DNA of 64,000 nt from Mesorhizobium jarvisii (GCF_003601985.1 NZ_QZXA01000002.1:372001-436000), one strand, 5' to 3'. Shown: positions 8,846-16,998, numbered from the stretch's first letter. Made by a program: numbers and translations. Notes: generated by a model from the sequence alone, not told the origin.

Positions 8846-10045
8846 ATGTCCACCCATGTGCGCCATCCGATCTGGCTTCCGGCCCTCAGGGCCGCGGATG
8901 CGCGCACCTTCGCCTCGCTCTATGCTGTCGAATCCTTCGCTCGCGCCACGGTGTCGAGCGTCATCCCAATCCAGGCCTACGAGATCCTGCACAACGAGCA
9001 GATCGTCTCGATCCTCTACACCATCGTGGCGCTGCTCGGCCTGTCGGTGACCCTGTTCATGCCGATGCTGATCCGCCGTTTTGCCCGGCGCTGGGTCTAC
9101 ACCGCAGGCGCCTGCCTGCTCGCCATCGGCTCGCTGTTCTTCGTCACCCATACGCTGGCCGGGCAATTGGCGGGCATGCTGTGCCGGGTGATGGGCGCCA
9201 GTGCACTTTCGATCACGCTCAATCTCTACATCATGGACCACATCCGCAAGACCGACTTCATGCAGGCCGAATCGCTGCGCATGGCGTGGTCGATGCTCGC
9301 CTGGACCGGTGGGCCGACGCTCGGCATCTTCCTCTACACGCGATTCGGCATCTACGCCGCGCATGGTGCGGTGGCGGTGTTCGCGCTGGCCCTGCTCGCA
9401 CTGTTCTGGACCTATCGGCTGGGCGACAACCCGTCGATCCGGCCCGGCAAGACACGGCCGGCCAATCCGCTCGCCAATATCGGCCGCTTCGTCGCGCAGC
9501 CCAGATTGAGGCTTGCCTGGCTGATCGCCTTCGGTCGCTCCTGCTTCTGGACGACGTTCTTCGTCTATGGGCCACTGTTCATGGTGATCACCGGCGAGGG
9601 CAAGCTGGCCGGCGGTCTGCTGGTTTCGGCCGGCAACGCGCTTTTGTTCATGGCGATCTTCTGGGGCAAGGCCGGAAAACGCTTTGGCGGCCGGCGCACC
9701 ATGACATTTGCCTATTTCGCCATGTCGGCGATGCTTCTGGCGGCGGGCACGGTCGGCGAAACCGTGCCGCTGCTCACCGGCGCCTTCCTGTTGTGCGGCG
9801 CCTTTTTCACCATAGCGCTCGATGCGTTGGGCTCGACCGCCTTCATGCGTTCGGTGCGCTCCTATGAGCGGGCGCAGATGGCGGCGGTCTACCGCACCTA
9901 TCTCGATTTTTCCGAGCTGACGCCGCCGCTGGTCTATTCGGTGGTGCTGGCCTTCTTCGGACTGGGCTCGGTGTTCGTCACGCTCGGCCTGCTGGCGGCG
10001 GTTTGCGGGTTCGTGACCTGGCGTTACCTGCCGAAGTCTCTGTGA
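8846..10045 (+). CDS. MFS transporter
   Basis: Major facilitator superfamily protein of 399 aa with about twelve hydrophobic segments and no signal peptide. The N-terminal cytosolic stretch is short (MSTHVRHPIWLPALRAADAR). The substrate is not predictable. It ends 3 nt from the stop of the convergent Rieske oxygenase gene, so it is probably a single-gene unit. The ATG at 8846 lies after GGGGAAGC, which can act as the ribosome site. Confidence 0.8.
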   Translation: MSTHVRHPIWLPALRAADARTFASLYAVESFARATVSSVIPIQAYEILHNEQIVSILYTIVALLGLSVTLFMPMLIRRFARRWVYTAGACLLAIGSLFFVTHTLAGQLAGMLCRVMGASALSITLNLYIMDHIRKTDFMQAESLRMAWSMLAWTGGPTLGIFLYTRFGIYAAHGAVAVFALALLALFWTYRLGDNPSIRPGKTRPANPLANIGRFVAQPRLRLAWLIAFGRSCFWTTFFVYGPLFMVITGEGKLAGGLLVSAGNALLFMAIFWGKAGKRFGGRRTMTFAYFAMSAMLLAAGTVGETVPLLTGAFLLCGAFFTIALDALGSTAFMRSVRSYERAQMAAVYRTYLDFSELTPPLVYSVVLAFFGLGSVFVTLGLLAAVCGFVTWRYLPKSL

Positions 10046-10048
10046 GGA

Positions 10049-11218
10049 TCACGGTGAAAGTGCCGCATGCCGCTCGCGCACCCAGTTGTGGAAGCGGTGC
10101 AGTTCATACTCCTCGGGCATGAGCACGCCGGCCTGGTGGCGCATCGAGCGCAGGCCCCTCTGGTTGACCTCGCAGATGGCGGCGTCCTCTTCCAGCACCT
10201 GTGTGCCGAAGGCGACGATGTTGTCGATATCGGTCGCGGCCAGCGCCTCGGGCGCGAACAGCCACTCGGCGACAAGTTCGGTCTCTTCCGGGCCGAGCGG
10301 CACCAGGCGTACGGTCCTGACATAGTCGACATGACCGACGATGAACATCGAGGGCAGGCTGGTGGCGTAGGTCTGGCCGGCGGCGCGTTCGGCTGGCGTC
10401 AATCCGGAGAAGACCGGCCCGTGCGCCTGGCCGTCGCGCGACCAGGTCTCGGCGCCGGCGCGCAGGCCGCCGGAAAATTCCGGTGCGTCATTGTCGGCAT
10501 GGCGCGTCCATTCGGGATCGTCGTGCCGGCTCATCAGCCCGCGGCCATAGATCGGCACCAGCCGCGAGAGGTCCTTGTGGACGCCCGGGCAGTGCAGGCA
10601 CTCGTTGAAGTTTTCCCAAAAGATCTTCCAGTTGCAGTGCATTACCTTGCGCAGCACATGGCCTGATACCAGCGTTTCCAGCGGCCAGTTGCCGAGATTG
10701 CCGGAGGCCGGGTCGAAGGATGCCTGCGCTGAGCCCGCCGCATCATCCTGCAGATTGATGAACACGAAACCGCGCCACACCGAGAGCGCGACGCGGTAGA
10801 GCGGATGGTCGGCCTTGTCGAAGCCAACGGGCAAGGATTTCGACGGCACGCGCACGAGGTCGCCGCGCAGCGAATAGGACCAGGCGTGGTAGGGGCAAGT
10901 GATCAGTCGCGCCTTCAGCCGGCCCTCGCTCTCCTGGCAAAGCTGCGAGCCGCGGTGGCGGCAGGTGTTGTGGAAGGCGCGCAGCGCGCCGGTGTCGTCG
11001 CGCAGCACGACGATGTCCTGCGTGCCGATGCGGAATCGGCGGAAGGCCAGCGGCTGGGCCAGATCGGCCTCGCGGCAGATGAGCAGCCAGTTCTTGTACC
11101 AAATGGCATCGAGGTCGCGCTGGTACTTCTCACCATCCCAATAGGCCGATGAGGGCAGGGTCGGTTCGGCCTGGGTCAGGCCATTGTAAGGGGCGCGCTC
11201 GCTGGCAGTGGGCTGCAT
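10049..11218 (-). CDS. Rieske non-heme iron oxygenase, GbcA-like (glycine betaine demethylase candidate)
   Basis: Alpha subunit of a ring-hydroxylating-type dioxygenase, 389 aa. The Rieske [2Fe-2S] ligands are C86-R-H88 and C108-P-Y-H111. The mononuclear iron site is in NFNECLHCPGVHKDL (H209, H214). This arrangement and the overall sequence recall GbcA, which demethylates glycine betaine to dimethylglycine; stachydrine- or carnitine-type oxygenases are alternatives. No ferredoxin reductase (GbcB) gene is within the window, so electrons must come from elsewhere. The DMGDH-like and sarcosine oxidase genes downstream in the window would take the product on to glycine. Confidence 0.78.
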   Translation of the reverse strand: MQPTASERAPYNGLTQAEPTLPSSAYWDGEKYQRDLDAIWYKNWLLICREADLAQPLAFRRFRIGTQDIVVLRDDTGALRAFHNTCRHRGSQLCQESEGRLKARLITCPYHAWSYSLRGDLVRVPSKSLPVGFDKADHPLYRVALSVWRGFVFINLQDDAAGSAQASFDPASGNLGNWPLETLVSGHVLRKVMHCNWKIFWENFNECLHCPGVHKDLSRLVPIYGRGLMSRHDDPEWTRHADNDAPEFSGGLRAGAETWSRDGQAHGPVFSGLTPAERAAGQTYATSLPSMFIVGHVDYVRTVRLVPLGPEETELVAEWLFAPEALAATDIDNIVAFGTQVLEEDAAICEVNQRGLRSMRHQAGVLMPEEYELHRFHNWVRERHAALSP

Positions 11219-11326
11219 GGCTGGCTTCCTGTGAAGCGGCCAGCCGACACCCGGCAGGAAGAATTGTCAATTCTCGTGCCTGGAAACGGCATGGCGCAAT
11301 CGCGCTGTTTGCCGGCGGAATTTGGT

Positions 11327-11355
11327 TTGCCGCGTGTCGCGATTTTCCCTATAGT
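11327..11355 (+). promoter_or_regulatory. Candidate sigma-70-type promoter of the cobalamin/cobalt operon
   Basis: TTGCCG (11327-11332), a 17-nt spacer and TATAGT (11350-11355). Transcription would begin near 11362, exactly where the 5' strand of the riboswitch P1 helix starts, which supports the call. Confidence 0.55.
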
Positions 11356-11361
11356 CATGCA

Positions 11362-11536
11362 GTCGTCGGTTCCGTTTTGGAGCCAAGAGGGAATGCGGTG
11401 CGGGCGAAATTCTTGCCCAATGCCGTGGCTGCCCCCGCAACTGTGTGCGGTAGTCCTCTCCATATGCCACTGAAGGTTCGTCTTCGGGAAGGTGGGGAAG
11501 GGCGCTGATCCGTGAGCCAGGAGACCTGCCGACGAC
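11362..11536 (+). promoter_or_regulatory. Cobalamin (AdoCbl) riboswitch
   Basis: Closing helix P1 is perfect over 8 bp: GTCGTCGG (11362-11369) with CCGACGAC (11529-11536). Within it are the conserved GCCACTG (11465-11471), a GGGAAGG segment, and the B12 box GAGCCAGGAGACCTGCC (11514-11530). The downstream hairpin CCCTC-GGGTG-GAGGG (11552-11566) ends 5 nt before the AAGGA ribosome site of cbtB, so control is probably translational sequestration. It should repress cbtBA and perhaps cobPO when B12 is plentiful. Confidence 0.93.
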
Positions 11537-11580
11537 GGCAAAACTGACAGGCCCTCGGGTGGAGGGTGAAAGGACAAGAT

Positions 11581-11760
11581 ATGAATACCGCTTCCGTCTC
11601 CCTCGGCGCCTCCGTCTCCTCGCAGTCGCGCTTCATGCAGCTGGCGCTCGCCGCACTGCTCGGCACCTTCATCATCGGCTTTGTCGGCTTCTCGCATATC
11701 GAAGCGGTCCACAATGCCGGTCATGACAACCGGCATTCGATGGCGTTTCCCTGCCACTGA
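11581..11760 (+). CDS. cbtB: Cobalt transporter subunit CbtB
   Basis: Protein of 59 aa with one membrane helix (about 20-40, LALAALLGTFIIGFVGFS) and a C-terminal metal-binding tail rich in His ending MAFPCH, the hallmark of CbtB. It is the first gene after the riboswitch and 15 nt before cbtA. CbtAB is a B12-regulated cobalt uptake system predicted from riboswitch context in many proteobacteria. Confidence 0.93.
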   Translation: MNTASVSLGASVSSQSRFMQLALAALLGTFIIGFVGFSHIEAVHNAGHDNRHSMAFPCH

Positions 11761-11775
11761 CGAGGATCTGACATC

Positions 11776-12582
11776 ATGAATCTGTTTCGCAACGTCGTGT
11801 TCATCGCGGCGATCGCAGGGCTCGTGGCCGGCGTCGTTCTTGCCTGCATGCAGGCCTATGCCACCGTACCGCTGATCCTCAAGGCGGAAGTCTACGAACA
11901 GGCCGAAGGCGGCTATAGCCATGACCATGCCGCGGCGCCGACTGGGGCCGCCAGTGGCAACGCGATGAGTTCGGCCGCACCGGCGGCAAATTCGATGAGC
12001 GCCGCGACCCCGGCACCGGCCGCAGCCGCCGCTCCGGCCGAAGACCAAGGCTGGGCACCGGCCGACGGCTTCGAGCGCTTTGCCTTCAACGTGGTGTCCA
12101 ATGTTGTCACCGGCATAGGCTTCGCGCTGATCCTGGTCGCGGTTTCGGAATTCGCCGGCGGCATCGGCAATTGGCGCCAGGGCGTGTTCTGGGGTCTGGC
12201 CGGCTTTGCCATCTTCACACTGGCGCCCGGTCTCGGCCTGCCTCCGGAACTGCCGGCCATGCCGGCCGCCGACCTGACGCAGCGCCAGATCTGGTGGGTG
12301 GCAACCGTGATCGCGACCGCTATCGGGCTCGGCCTGATCGCATTCCGCAAGTCGCTACCGCTGGCCATCCTTGCGGTGGCGCTGATCGTTGCTCCGCACA
12401 TTGTCGGCGCGCCGCAGCCCGACAGCTTCGAGACGCCGATCCCGGAGGGCCTGCACCACCAGTTCGTGGTGGCGGTGACGCTGACCAATCTGGTGTTCTG
12501 GCTGGTCCTCGGCGCCGTCGTCGGCGTGGTGCGCGGACGCTTCACTGGCACGGCGACCAGCCTGCGCGACAGCTTTGCCTGA
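11776..12582 (+). CDS. cbtA: Cobalt transporter subunit CbtA
   Basis: Membrane protein of 268 aa. An N-terminal helix (FRNVVFIAAIAGLVAGVVLA) is followed by a periplasmic Ala/Ser/His-rich linker (about 50-98, with YSHDHAA) and about four more helices. The family usually has five to six helices, with the His-rich segment thought to bind cobalt. It overlaps the start of cobP by 8 nt, implying coupling of cobalt import to corrin nucleotide-loop assembly. Confidence 0.9.
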   Translation: MNLFRNVVFIAAIAGLVAGVVLACMQAYATVPLILKAEVYEQAEGGYSHDHAAAPTGAASGNAMSSAAPAANSMSAATPAPAAAAAPAEDQGWAPADGFERFAFNVVSNVVTGIGFALILVAVSEFAGGIGNWRQGVFWGLAGFAIFTLAPGLGLPPELPAMPAADLTQRQIWWVATVIATAIGLGLIAFRKSLPLAILAVALIVAPHIVGAPQPDSFETPIPEGLHHQFVVAVTLTNLVFWLVLGAVVGVVRGRFTGTATSLRDSFA

Positions 12583-13090
12583 TCGCAACAAGCTGACCTT
12601 CATCATCGGCGGTGCGCGCTCCGGCAAGAGCGCGCATGCCGAAATCCTGGCGACGGCGTTGCCGTCACCGTGGACCTATATTGCCACCGCGCAAGCCTAT
12701 GACGACGAAATGCGCGAGCGCATCGCGCTGCACCGCTCGCGGCGCGGCGAGGGCTGGACGACCATCGACGCGCCGCTCGACCTTGCCGGCGCGCTCGAGG
12801 CCTTGCCGGACAACCAGCCGGTGCTCATCGACTGCCTGACGCTGTGGCTGACCAATCACATGCTGGCCGATCACGACGTCGGCGCCGAGTGCCGGCGGCT
12901 GGCGGATGTGCTGTCGCGGCCGCGCGGCCCCTGGTTCGTAGTCTCCAACGAAGTCGGGCAAGGCATCGTGCCGGACAATGCCCTGGCGCGCCGTTTTCGC
13001 GATGACGCCGGCCGGCTCAACCAGCAGGTCGCGGCGATCGCCGATACGGTGCTGCTGATGGTGGCGGGGCTACCGCTCAAGGTGAAGTGA
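12575..13090 (+). CDS. cobP: Adenosylcobinamide kinase / adenosylcobinamide-phosphate guanylyltransferase
   Basis: Bifunctional enzyme (CobP/CobU) phosphorylating adenosylcobinamide and loading GMP. The 171 aa are the normal length. The P-loop GGARSGKS is at residues 12-19, and the C-terminal VSNEVGQGIVPDNALARRFR segment is diagnostic. The start is a TTG at 12575 inside the end of cbtA; no ATG nearby keeps the P-loop. Its stop is followed one base later by the ATG of cobO. Confidence 0.93.
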   Translation: MPDRNKLTFIIGGARSGKSAHAEILATALPSPWTYIATAQAYDDEMRERIALHRSRRGEGWTTIDAPLDLAGALEALPDNQPVLIDCLTLWLTNHMLADHDVGAECRRLADVLSRPRGPWFVVSNEVGQGIVPDNALARRFRDDAGRLNQQVAAIADTVLLMVAGLPLKVK

Positions 13091-13091
13091 C

Positions 13092-13721
13092 ATGACCGAC
13101 ATCGACAACAAGCCCACCGAGGACCGGGACGAAGAACGCCATCGCGCCAAGATGGCCAAGCGCAAGGCGGTGCAGGATGCCGAGGTGGCGAGCAAGACGG
13201 TCGAAAAGGGACTGCTGATCGTCAACACCGGTCCGGGCAAGGGCAAGACCACGGCCGCCTTCGGCCTGGCGCTGCGGATGCTCGGCTATGGCAAGCGCGT
13301 CGGCGTCGTCCAGTTCATCAAGGGCAAGTGGCACACCGGCGAGAAGGATGCGTTTGCCGCTTTCGGCGACCGCGTCGTCTGGCATGCGATGGGCGAGGGC
13401 TTTACCTGGGAGACGCAGGATCTGAAGCGCGACATCGCCGCCGCCGAGGCCGCCTGGGCCAAGGCACTGGAGTTGATCGCCGATCCCTCGATCAGCCTTG
13501 TCGTGCTTGACGAGCTCAACATCGCCCTGCGCTACGATTATCTCGATCTCGACAAGGTGGTTGCGGCGCTGAAGGCGCGCCGCGAGGGCCTGCATGTCGT
13601 CGTCACCGGCCGCAACGCCAAGCCGGCGCTGGTCGAGGCGGCCGATCTGGTCACCGAGATGGGCGTGACCAAACACCACTTCTCGGCAGGCGTGAAGGCG
13701 CAGCAGGGGATCGAGTTCTAG
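13092..13721 (+). CDS. cobO: Cob(I)yrinic acid a,c-diamide adenosyltransferase
   Basis: Transfers the adenosyl group of ATP to the corrin cobalt. The 209 aa contain the P-loop TGPGKGKT (46-53) of the BtuR/CobO family, a charged N-terminal extension, and LDELNIALRYDYLDL near 140. Last gene of the riboswitch-led plus-strand run. It overlaps the 3' end of convergent cobD by 4 nt. Confidence 0.94.
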   Translation: MTDIDNKPTEDRDEERHRAKMAKRKAVQDAEVASKTVEKGLLIVNTGPGKGKTTAAFGLALRMLGYGKRVGVVQFIKGKWHTGEKDAFAAFGDRVVWHAMGEGFTWETQDLKRDIAAAEAAWAKALELIADPSISLVVLDELNIALRYDYLDLDKVVAALKARREGLHVVVTGRNAKPALVEAADLVTEMGVTKHHFSAGVKAQQGIEF

Positions 13722-14692
13722 AACGCAAGAACGGCGATGACCGAAACCACGGCGAACAACGCGATCAGCAAATAATCGGCGACGCGGTAGAGTTTCAGCG
13801 CCCGCCTGATGTCGCCGCTGTCGACGTCGCGGAGGCCGCCTTCGCCCATGAAGACGTCGTCGACCACGATGCCGCCATAGCTGCGCGGGCCTGCAAGCGC
13901 CAGGCCAAGCGCGCCGGCCATGGCCGCTTCCGGCCAGCCGGCATTGGGAGAGCGGTGCTTTTTGGCATCGCGCCGCACCGCCTGCCAGGCATTGCGGGGA
14001 TCGGCGTCCTTGACCAGGAAAGCCGCCAGCACGATCAGCAGCGCCGTCAGCCGCGATGCCGGCAGGTTGATCCAGTCGTCGAAGCGCGCCGCCGCCCAGC
14101 CGAAAGCCTCGTGGCGGGGGGTGCGGTGGCCGATCATCGAATCGGCGGTGTTGGCGGCCTTGTAGGCAGCGCCGCCGGCGAGCCCGCCAACACCTGTCCA
14201 GAAGGCGGGGGCGACGATGCCGTCGGAAAAATTCTCGGCCAGGCTCTCGATCGCCGCGCGGCAGACGGCGGCACGGTCGAGCGCATCGGGATCGCGGCCG
14301 ACGATGCGCGAGACGGCGACACGGCCCATTGCGAGGCCGCCCGATTCGAGCGAGTCAGCCACGGCCTCCACATGTTCGTAGAGGCTCCTCTGCGACAGCA
14401 GCGATGTCGCCAGAAGCGCGGCGATGAAGAACCCCAGGGGCACGAACCAGAGCAGGACAAGCTGGACGCAGAGGCCGATCACCGCCGGTACCAGCACGAT
14501 GATCAGCAGCGCCTGGACGCCACGTTGGCGACGCAACGCGTCGGGATCGGTGGCGCGGTTGAGCCTCAAGTCGAGAAAGGATATCAGCCTGCCGAACCAC
14601 GTCACCGGATGGCCGATGGCGCGGAAGAGCCAGTCCGGGTAACCCAGGACAAATTCGACGGCCAGTGACAGGAAAGCGATCAGGACAGACAT
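13718..14692 (-). CDS. cobD: Adenosylcobinamide-phosphate synthase
   Basis: CobD/CbiB, the membrane enzyme that attaches the aminopropanol(-phosphate) arm to adenosylcobyric acid. Using the ATG at 14692 (MSVLIAFLSLAVEFVLGYPD) gives 324 aa, the usual size; a longer frame to 14797 adds non-conserved residues. Diagnostic segments are GHPVTWFGRLI, RVAVSRIVGRD and ESLAENFSDGIVAPAFW, then NTADSMIGHR. Its start codon overlaps the divergent cobC start by two bases, so its promoter must lie inside cobC. Confidence 0.93.
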   Translation of the reverse strand: MSVLIAFLSLAVEFVLGYPDWLFRAIGHPVTWFGRLISFLDLRLNRATDPDALRRQRGVQALLIIVLVPAVIGLCVQLVLLWFVPLGFFIAALLATSLLSQRSLYEHVEAVADSLESGGLAMGRVAVSRIVGRDPDALDRAAVCRAAIESLAENFSDGIVAPAFWTGVGGLAGGAAYKAANTADSMIGHRTPRHEAFGWAAARFDDWINLPASRLTALLIVLAAFLVKDADPRNAWQAVRRDAKKHRSPNAGWPEAAMAGALGLALAGPRSYGGIVVDDVFMGEGGLRDVDSGDIRRALKLYRVADYLLIALFAVVSVIAVLAF

Positions 14693-15737
14693 GAAGCTTC
14701 TTGATGGAGCGGTGGACCATGGTGGGAGTCTTGGCAGGGCGAGGGCGCTTTTCCCCAACGCTCCTCTGCCTTTCGTCGACCTTTCGACCGGTATCAACCC
14801 GCACTCCTACCCGCTTTTCGACCTGCCCGCCACCTCGCTGTGGCGATTGCCGGAAGAGGCACGGGCGCGTGAGCTGATGGAGATCGCGGCCAGCACTTAT
14901 GGCGCGCCGTCGCCGGCCAATGTCGTCGCGGCGCCCGGCACGCAGATCCTGCTGCCGCGCGTGGCATCGCTGGTCAGGCCCCGCGAGGCTCTGGTGCTGG
15001 GGCCGACCTATGCCGAACATGCGCGCGCAGCGGCGATCGCGGGGCATCAGGTGAGCGAAGTCAGCGATTTTGCGGCGCTGGCGCAGGCCGACCTTGCCGT
15101 CATCGTCAATCCGAACAACCCGGATGGGCGCGTCATCGGGCGCGACCGGCTGCTGGCACTGGCCGCCGGGCTGCGCGCCAGAGGCGGGCTGCTGGTCGTC
15201 GACGAGGCGTTCATGGATGTCGGGCCGCGCCAACACAGCCTCGCCGGAGATGCAGATCAAGGCGGCCTCGTCGTGCTGCGCTCGTTCGGCAAATTCTTTG
15301 GGCTAGCCGGCCTGCGGCTTGGCTTCGCGCTTTCCGATAGCGCGACCGTCGAACGGCTGGAAATGCAATTCGGGCCATGGGCCGTCGCTGGCCCAGCGCT
15401 GGAATACGGCATTCGCGCGCTTGCCGATATTGGCTGGCAGGACGCAATGCGGGCATCACTCGCCGAGGGTGCGGCGCGGCTCGACGCACTCTTCGGCCGT
15501 TTCGGCGTGCCTGTAGCGGGCGGTACCACGCTGTTCCGCTATATCAGCCTTCCGGATGCCGCCTGCCTGTTTTCGGCGCTTGGCGAGAGGGGCATTCTGC
15601 TTCGCCACTTCAACGACCGGCCGTTTGTGTTGCGGGCCGGCCTGCCGGGGAGCGAGGTGGAATGGCAGCGGCTCGAATCCGCTCTTGCCGAATGGGCGTC
15701 GCGGCGCGAGGATCAATCGAAGGGCTCGAAACAATGA
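14691..15737 (+). CDS. cobC: L-threonine-O-3-phosphate decarboxylase
   Basis: Class I/II PLP enzyme making (R)-1-amino-2-propanol phosphate for the corrin side arm. 348 aa. The N-terminal DHGGSLG and FVDLSTGINP are typical; VNPNNPDGR (139-147) and the PLP lysine K201 in RSFGKFFGLAGLRLG complete the active site. It overlaps the next gene by 4 nt (ATGA). It starts back to back with cobD on a shared CATG. Confidence 0.92.
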   Translation: MKLLDGAVDHGGSLGRARALFPNAPLPFVDLSTGINPHSYPLFDLPATSLWRLPEEARARELMEIAASTYGAPSPANVVAAPGTQILLPRVASLVRPREALVLGPTYAEHARAAAIAGHQVSEVSDFAALAQADLAVIVNPNNPDGRVIGRDRLLALAAGLRARGGLLVVDEAFMDVGPRQHSLAGDADQGGLVVLRSFGKFFGLAGLRLGFALSDSATVERLEMQFGPWAVAGPALEYGIRALADIGWQDAMRASLAEGAARLDALFGRFGVPVAGGTTLFRYISLPDAACLFSALGERGILLRHFNDRPFVLRAGLPGSEVEWQRLESALAEWASRREDQSKGSKQ

Positions 15738-16243
15738 TCCATGTCTGCTCGCTGGCAAAGGTCGCGGAAACGGTGGCAAGGACCGGCGCCGACCGCATGC
15801 TGTCGCTGCTCGCCGCCGGAACCGAGGTGGTGCGACCGGCCTCGATCGCCCGGGAAAACCATCTGCATCTGGTCATGCACGACATTGTGGTGGCGCAGGA
15901 CGGCATGACCATGCCGGGCGAGGAGCATGTCCGCGACGTGCTCGATTTCGCCCGCCGCTGGGATCGGGCGAAGCCGATGGTCGTGCATTGCTATGCCGGC
16001 ATCAGCCGCTCGACCGCTTCGGCCTACATCATCGCCGCCGCACTGGCGCCGAAACGCGACGAAGCCGAACTGGCCCAGACGTTGCGGGCGCTGTCGCCCT
16101 CGGCGACGCCCAATCCGCGGCTCATTGCCGTGGCCGACGCGCTGCTGGAGCGCAATGGCCGGATGATCGAGGCGATCCAGTCGATCGGGCGCGGCGCCGA
16201 CGCGTTCGAAGGCACGCCGTTCGAGCTGAAGATCATGGGCTAG
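15734..16243 (+). CDS. Protein tyrosine phosphatase-like protein
   Basis: Protein of 169 aa with the dual-specificity phosphatase signature HCYAGISRS (catalytic C86, R92). Homologues are often coupled to cobalamin genes in alphaproteobacteria. Here it overlaps cobC by 4 nt, so co-expression is near certain. A role as the phosphatase acting on a cobalamin precursor such as adenosylcobalamin 5'-phosphate is possible but is only inference; a regulatory role is equally open. Confidence 0.8.
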   Translation: MIHVCSLAKVAETVARTGADRMLSLLAAGTEVVRPASIARENHLHLVMHDIVVAQDGMTMPGEEHVRDVLDFARRWDRAKPMVVHCYAGISRSTASAYIIAAALAPKRDEAELAQTLRALSPSATPNPRLIAVADALLERNGRMIEAIQSIGRGADAFEGTPFELKIMG

Positions 16244-16267
16244 CGGTGCCCATACATCGCTGTAGGA

Positions 16268-16564
16268 CTATCGAGTGCCTTCATTCGCCCAATCTTCGTG
16301 CCCGTGGCGTACCCGCACAATGAACACGTCGCCGTCGACTTCTATCCGGTAGACGACAAGATGGGCTTTGAAGGGATGGATACGCATTGGTGGCGACAAT
16401 TCAAGCCGCTCCCGTACCATTCGGGGACTGGCAGCGATCAGATCAAAGATCGCGAACAACTCGTCATGATACTGTCTAGCCTGCACAGCACCGAACAGGC
16501 GCACCCCTTGCTCGGCAATACCGATGATGTCCTCTTCCGCGGCTAAAGAAAGGCGAAATCCCAT
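16268..16564 (-). CDS. ParE/RelE-family toxin
   Basis: Toxin of 98 aa. It shows the plasmid-stabilisation (RelE/ParE) fold signature: FRLSLAAEEDIIGIAEQGVRLFG at the N-terminus (given here only to name the region), then HPFKAHLVVYRIEVD and IVRVRHGHEDW at the C-terminus. ParE toxins poison gyrase, but ribosome-targeting relatives exist and sequence does not decide. Its ATG overlaps the last base of the antitoxin stop, the usual antitoxin-first order. Confidence 0.85.
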   Translation of the reverse strand: MGFRLSLAAEEDIIGIAEQGVRLFGAVQARQYHDELFAIFDLIAASPRMVRERLELSPPMRIHPFKAHLVVYRIEVDGDVFIVRVRHGHEDWANEGTR

Positions 16565-16818
16565 TACCCGTTGCCGGGTGACTTTCCAGCGCGCTTGACT
16601 GCCTCAGTAAAGAGCGCGTCCCTGGATCGATTGCCGATGCCACTCTTCAATCCGTCATCGACAAAGCGTTGCATGGCGGCAATGTTGTCGTTGCGCTCCT
16701 GATCCCGACGGATCAAATCGCGGACATAGTCGCTCGCGTTGGCGTAGCGACCCGTTTCGGTTTGCGCCTCAACCCAATCCTTCATCGGATCAGGCAATGA
16801 TACGTTCATTGTTGCCAT
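16564..16818 (-). CDS. ParD-type antitoxin
   Basis: Antitoxin of 84 aa from the ATG at 16818 (MATMNVSLPDPMKDWVE). An N-terminal ribbon-helix-helix (NVSLPDPMKDW, YANASDYVRDLIRRD) binds DNA and the C-terminal helix should neutralise the toxin. An in-frame extension to 16869 is possible but lacks family similarity; GGAGGC lies just upstream of the chosen ATG. Such pairs autorepress from an operator over the start, which would be at about 16819-16880, right next to the MITE-like element. Confidence 0.85.
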   Translation of the reverse strand: MATMNVSLPDPMKDWVEAQTETGRYANASDYVRDLIRRDQERNDNIAAMQRFVDDGLKSGIGNRSRDALFTEAVKRAGKSPGNG

Positions 16819-16884
16819 ATCGGCCTCCATATCCCGCGCAGTATGATCCATTTTGGCAAAGTTTGTCAAAATCTCAGATGCGGG

Positions 16885-16955
16885 GGTAGTGTCTCAGTTC
16901 AAGGCGGACTGCCGAGTCTCGAAAGCGTCGCTGAAATTCAAACTGAGACACTACT
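16885..16955. mobile_element. 71-bp MITE-like element with 8-bp target-site duplication
   Basis: Perfect 14-bp terminal inverted repeats GTAGTGTCTCAGTT (16886-16899) and AACTGAGACACTAC (16941-16954), each with one outer base. Outside lie identical 8-bp direct repeats GATGCGGG (16877-16884 and 16956-16963), as expected of a transposition footprint. No coding capacity, so it would move only in trans. It sits between the ParD promoter region and the creatininase gene end. Confidence 0.75.
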
Positions 16956-16998
16956 GATGCGGGAGTGTTTTGCGAAGGCGCGATTGTGACTTAGGCGC

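Noticed and set aside
11581..13721. cob genes independent of the riboswitch
   Set aside because: cbtB, cbtA, cobP and cobO follow with gaps or overlaps of 15, -8 and 1 nt and no terminator or new leader between them.
14693..14797. Extended N-terminus for cobD
   Set aside because: The extra residues are antisense to the cobC start and unlike the CobD family, which begins at the membrane segment.
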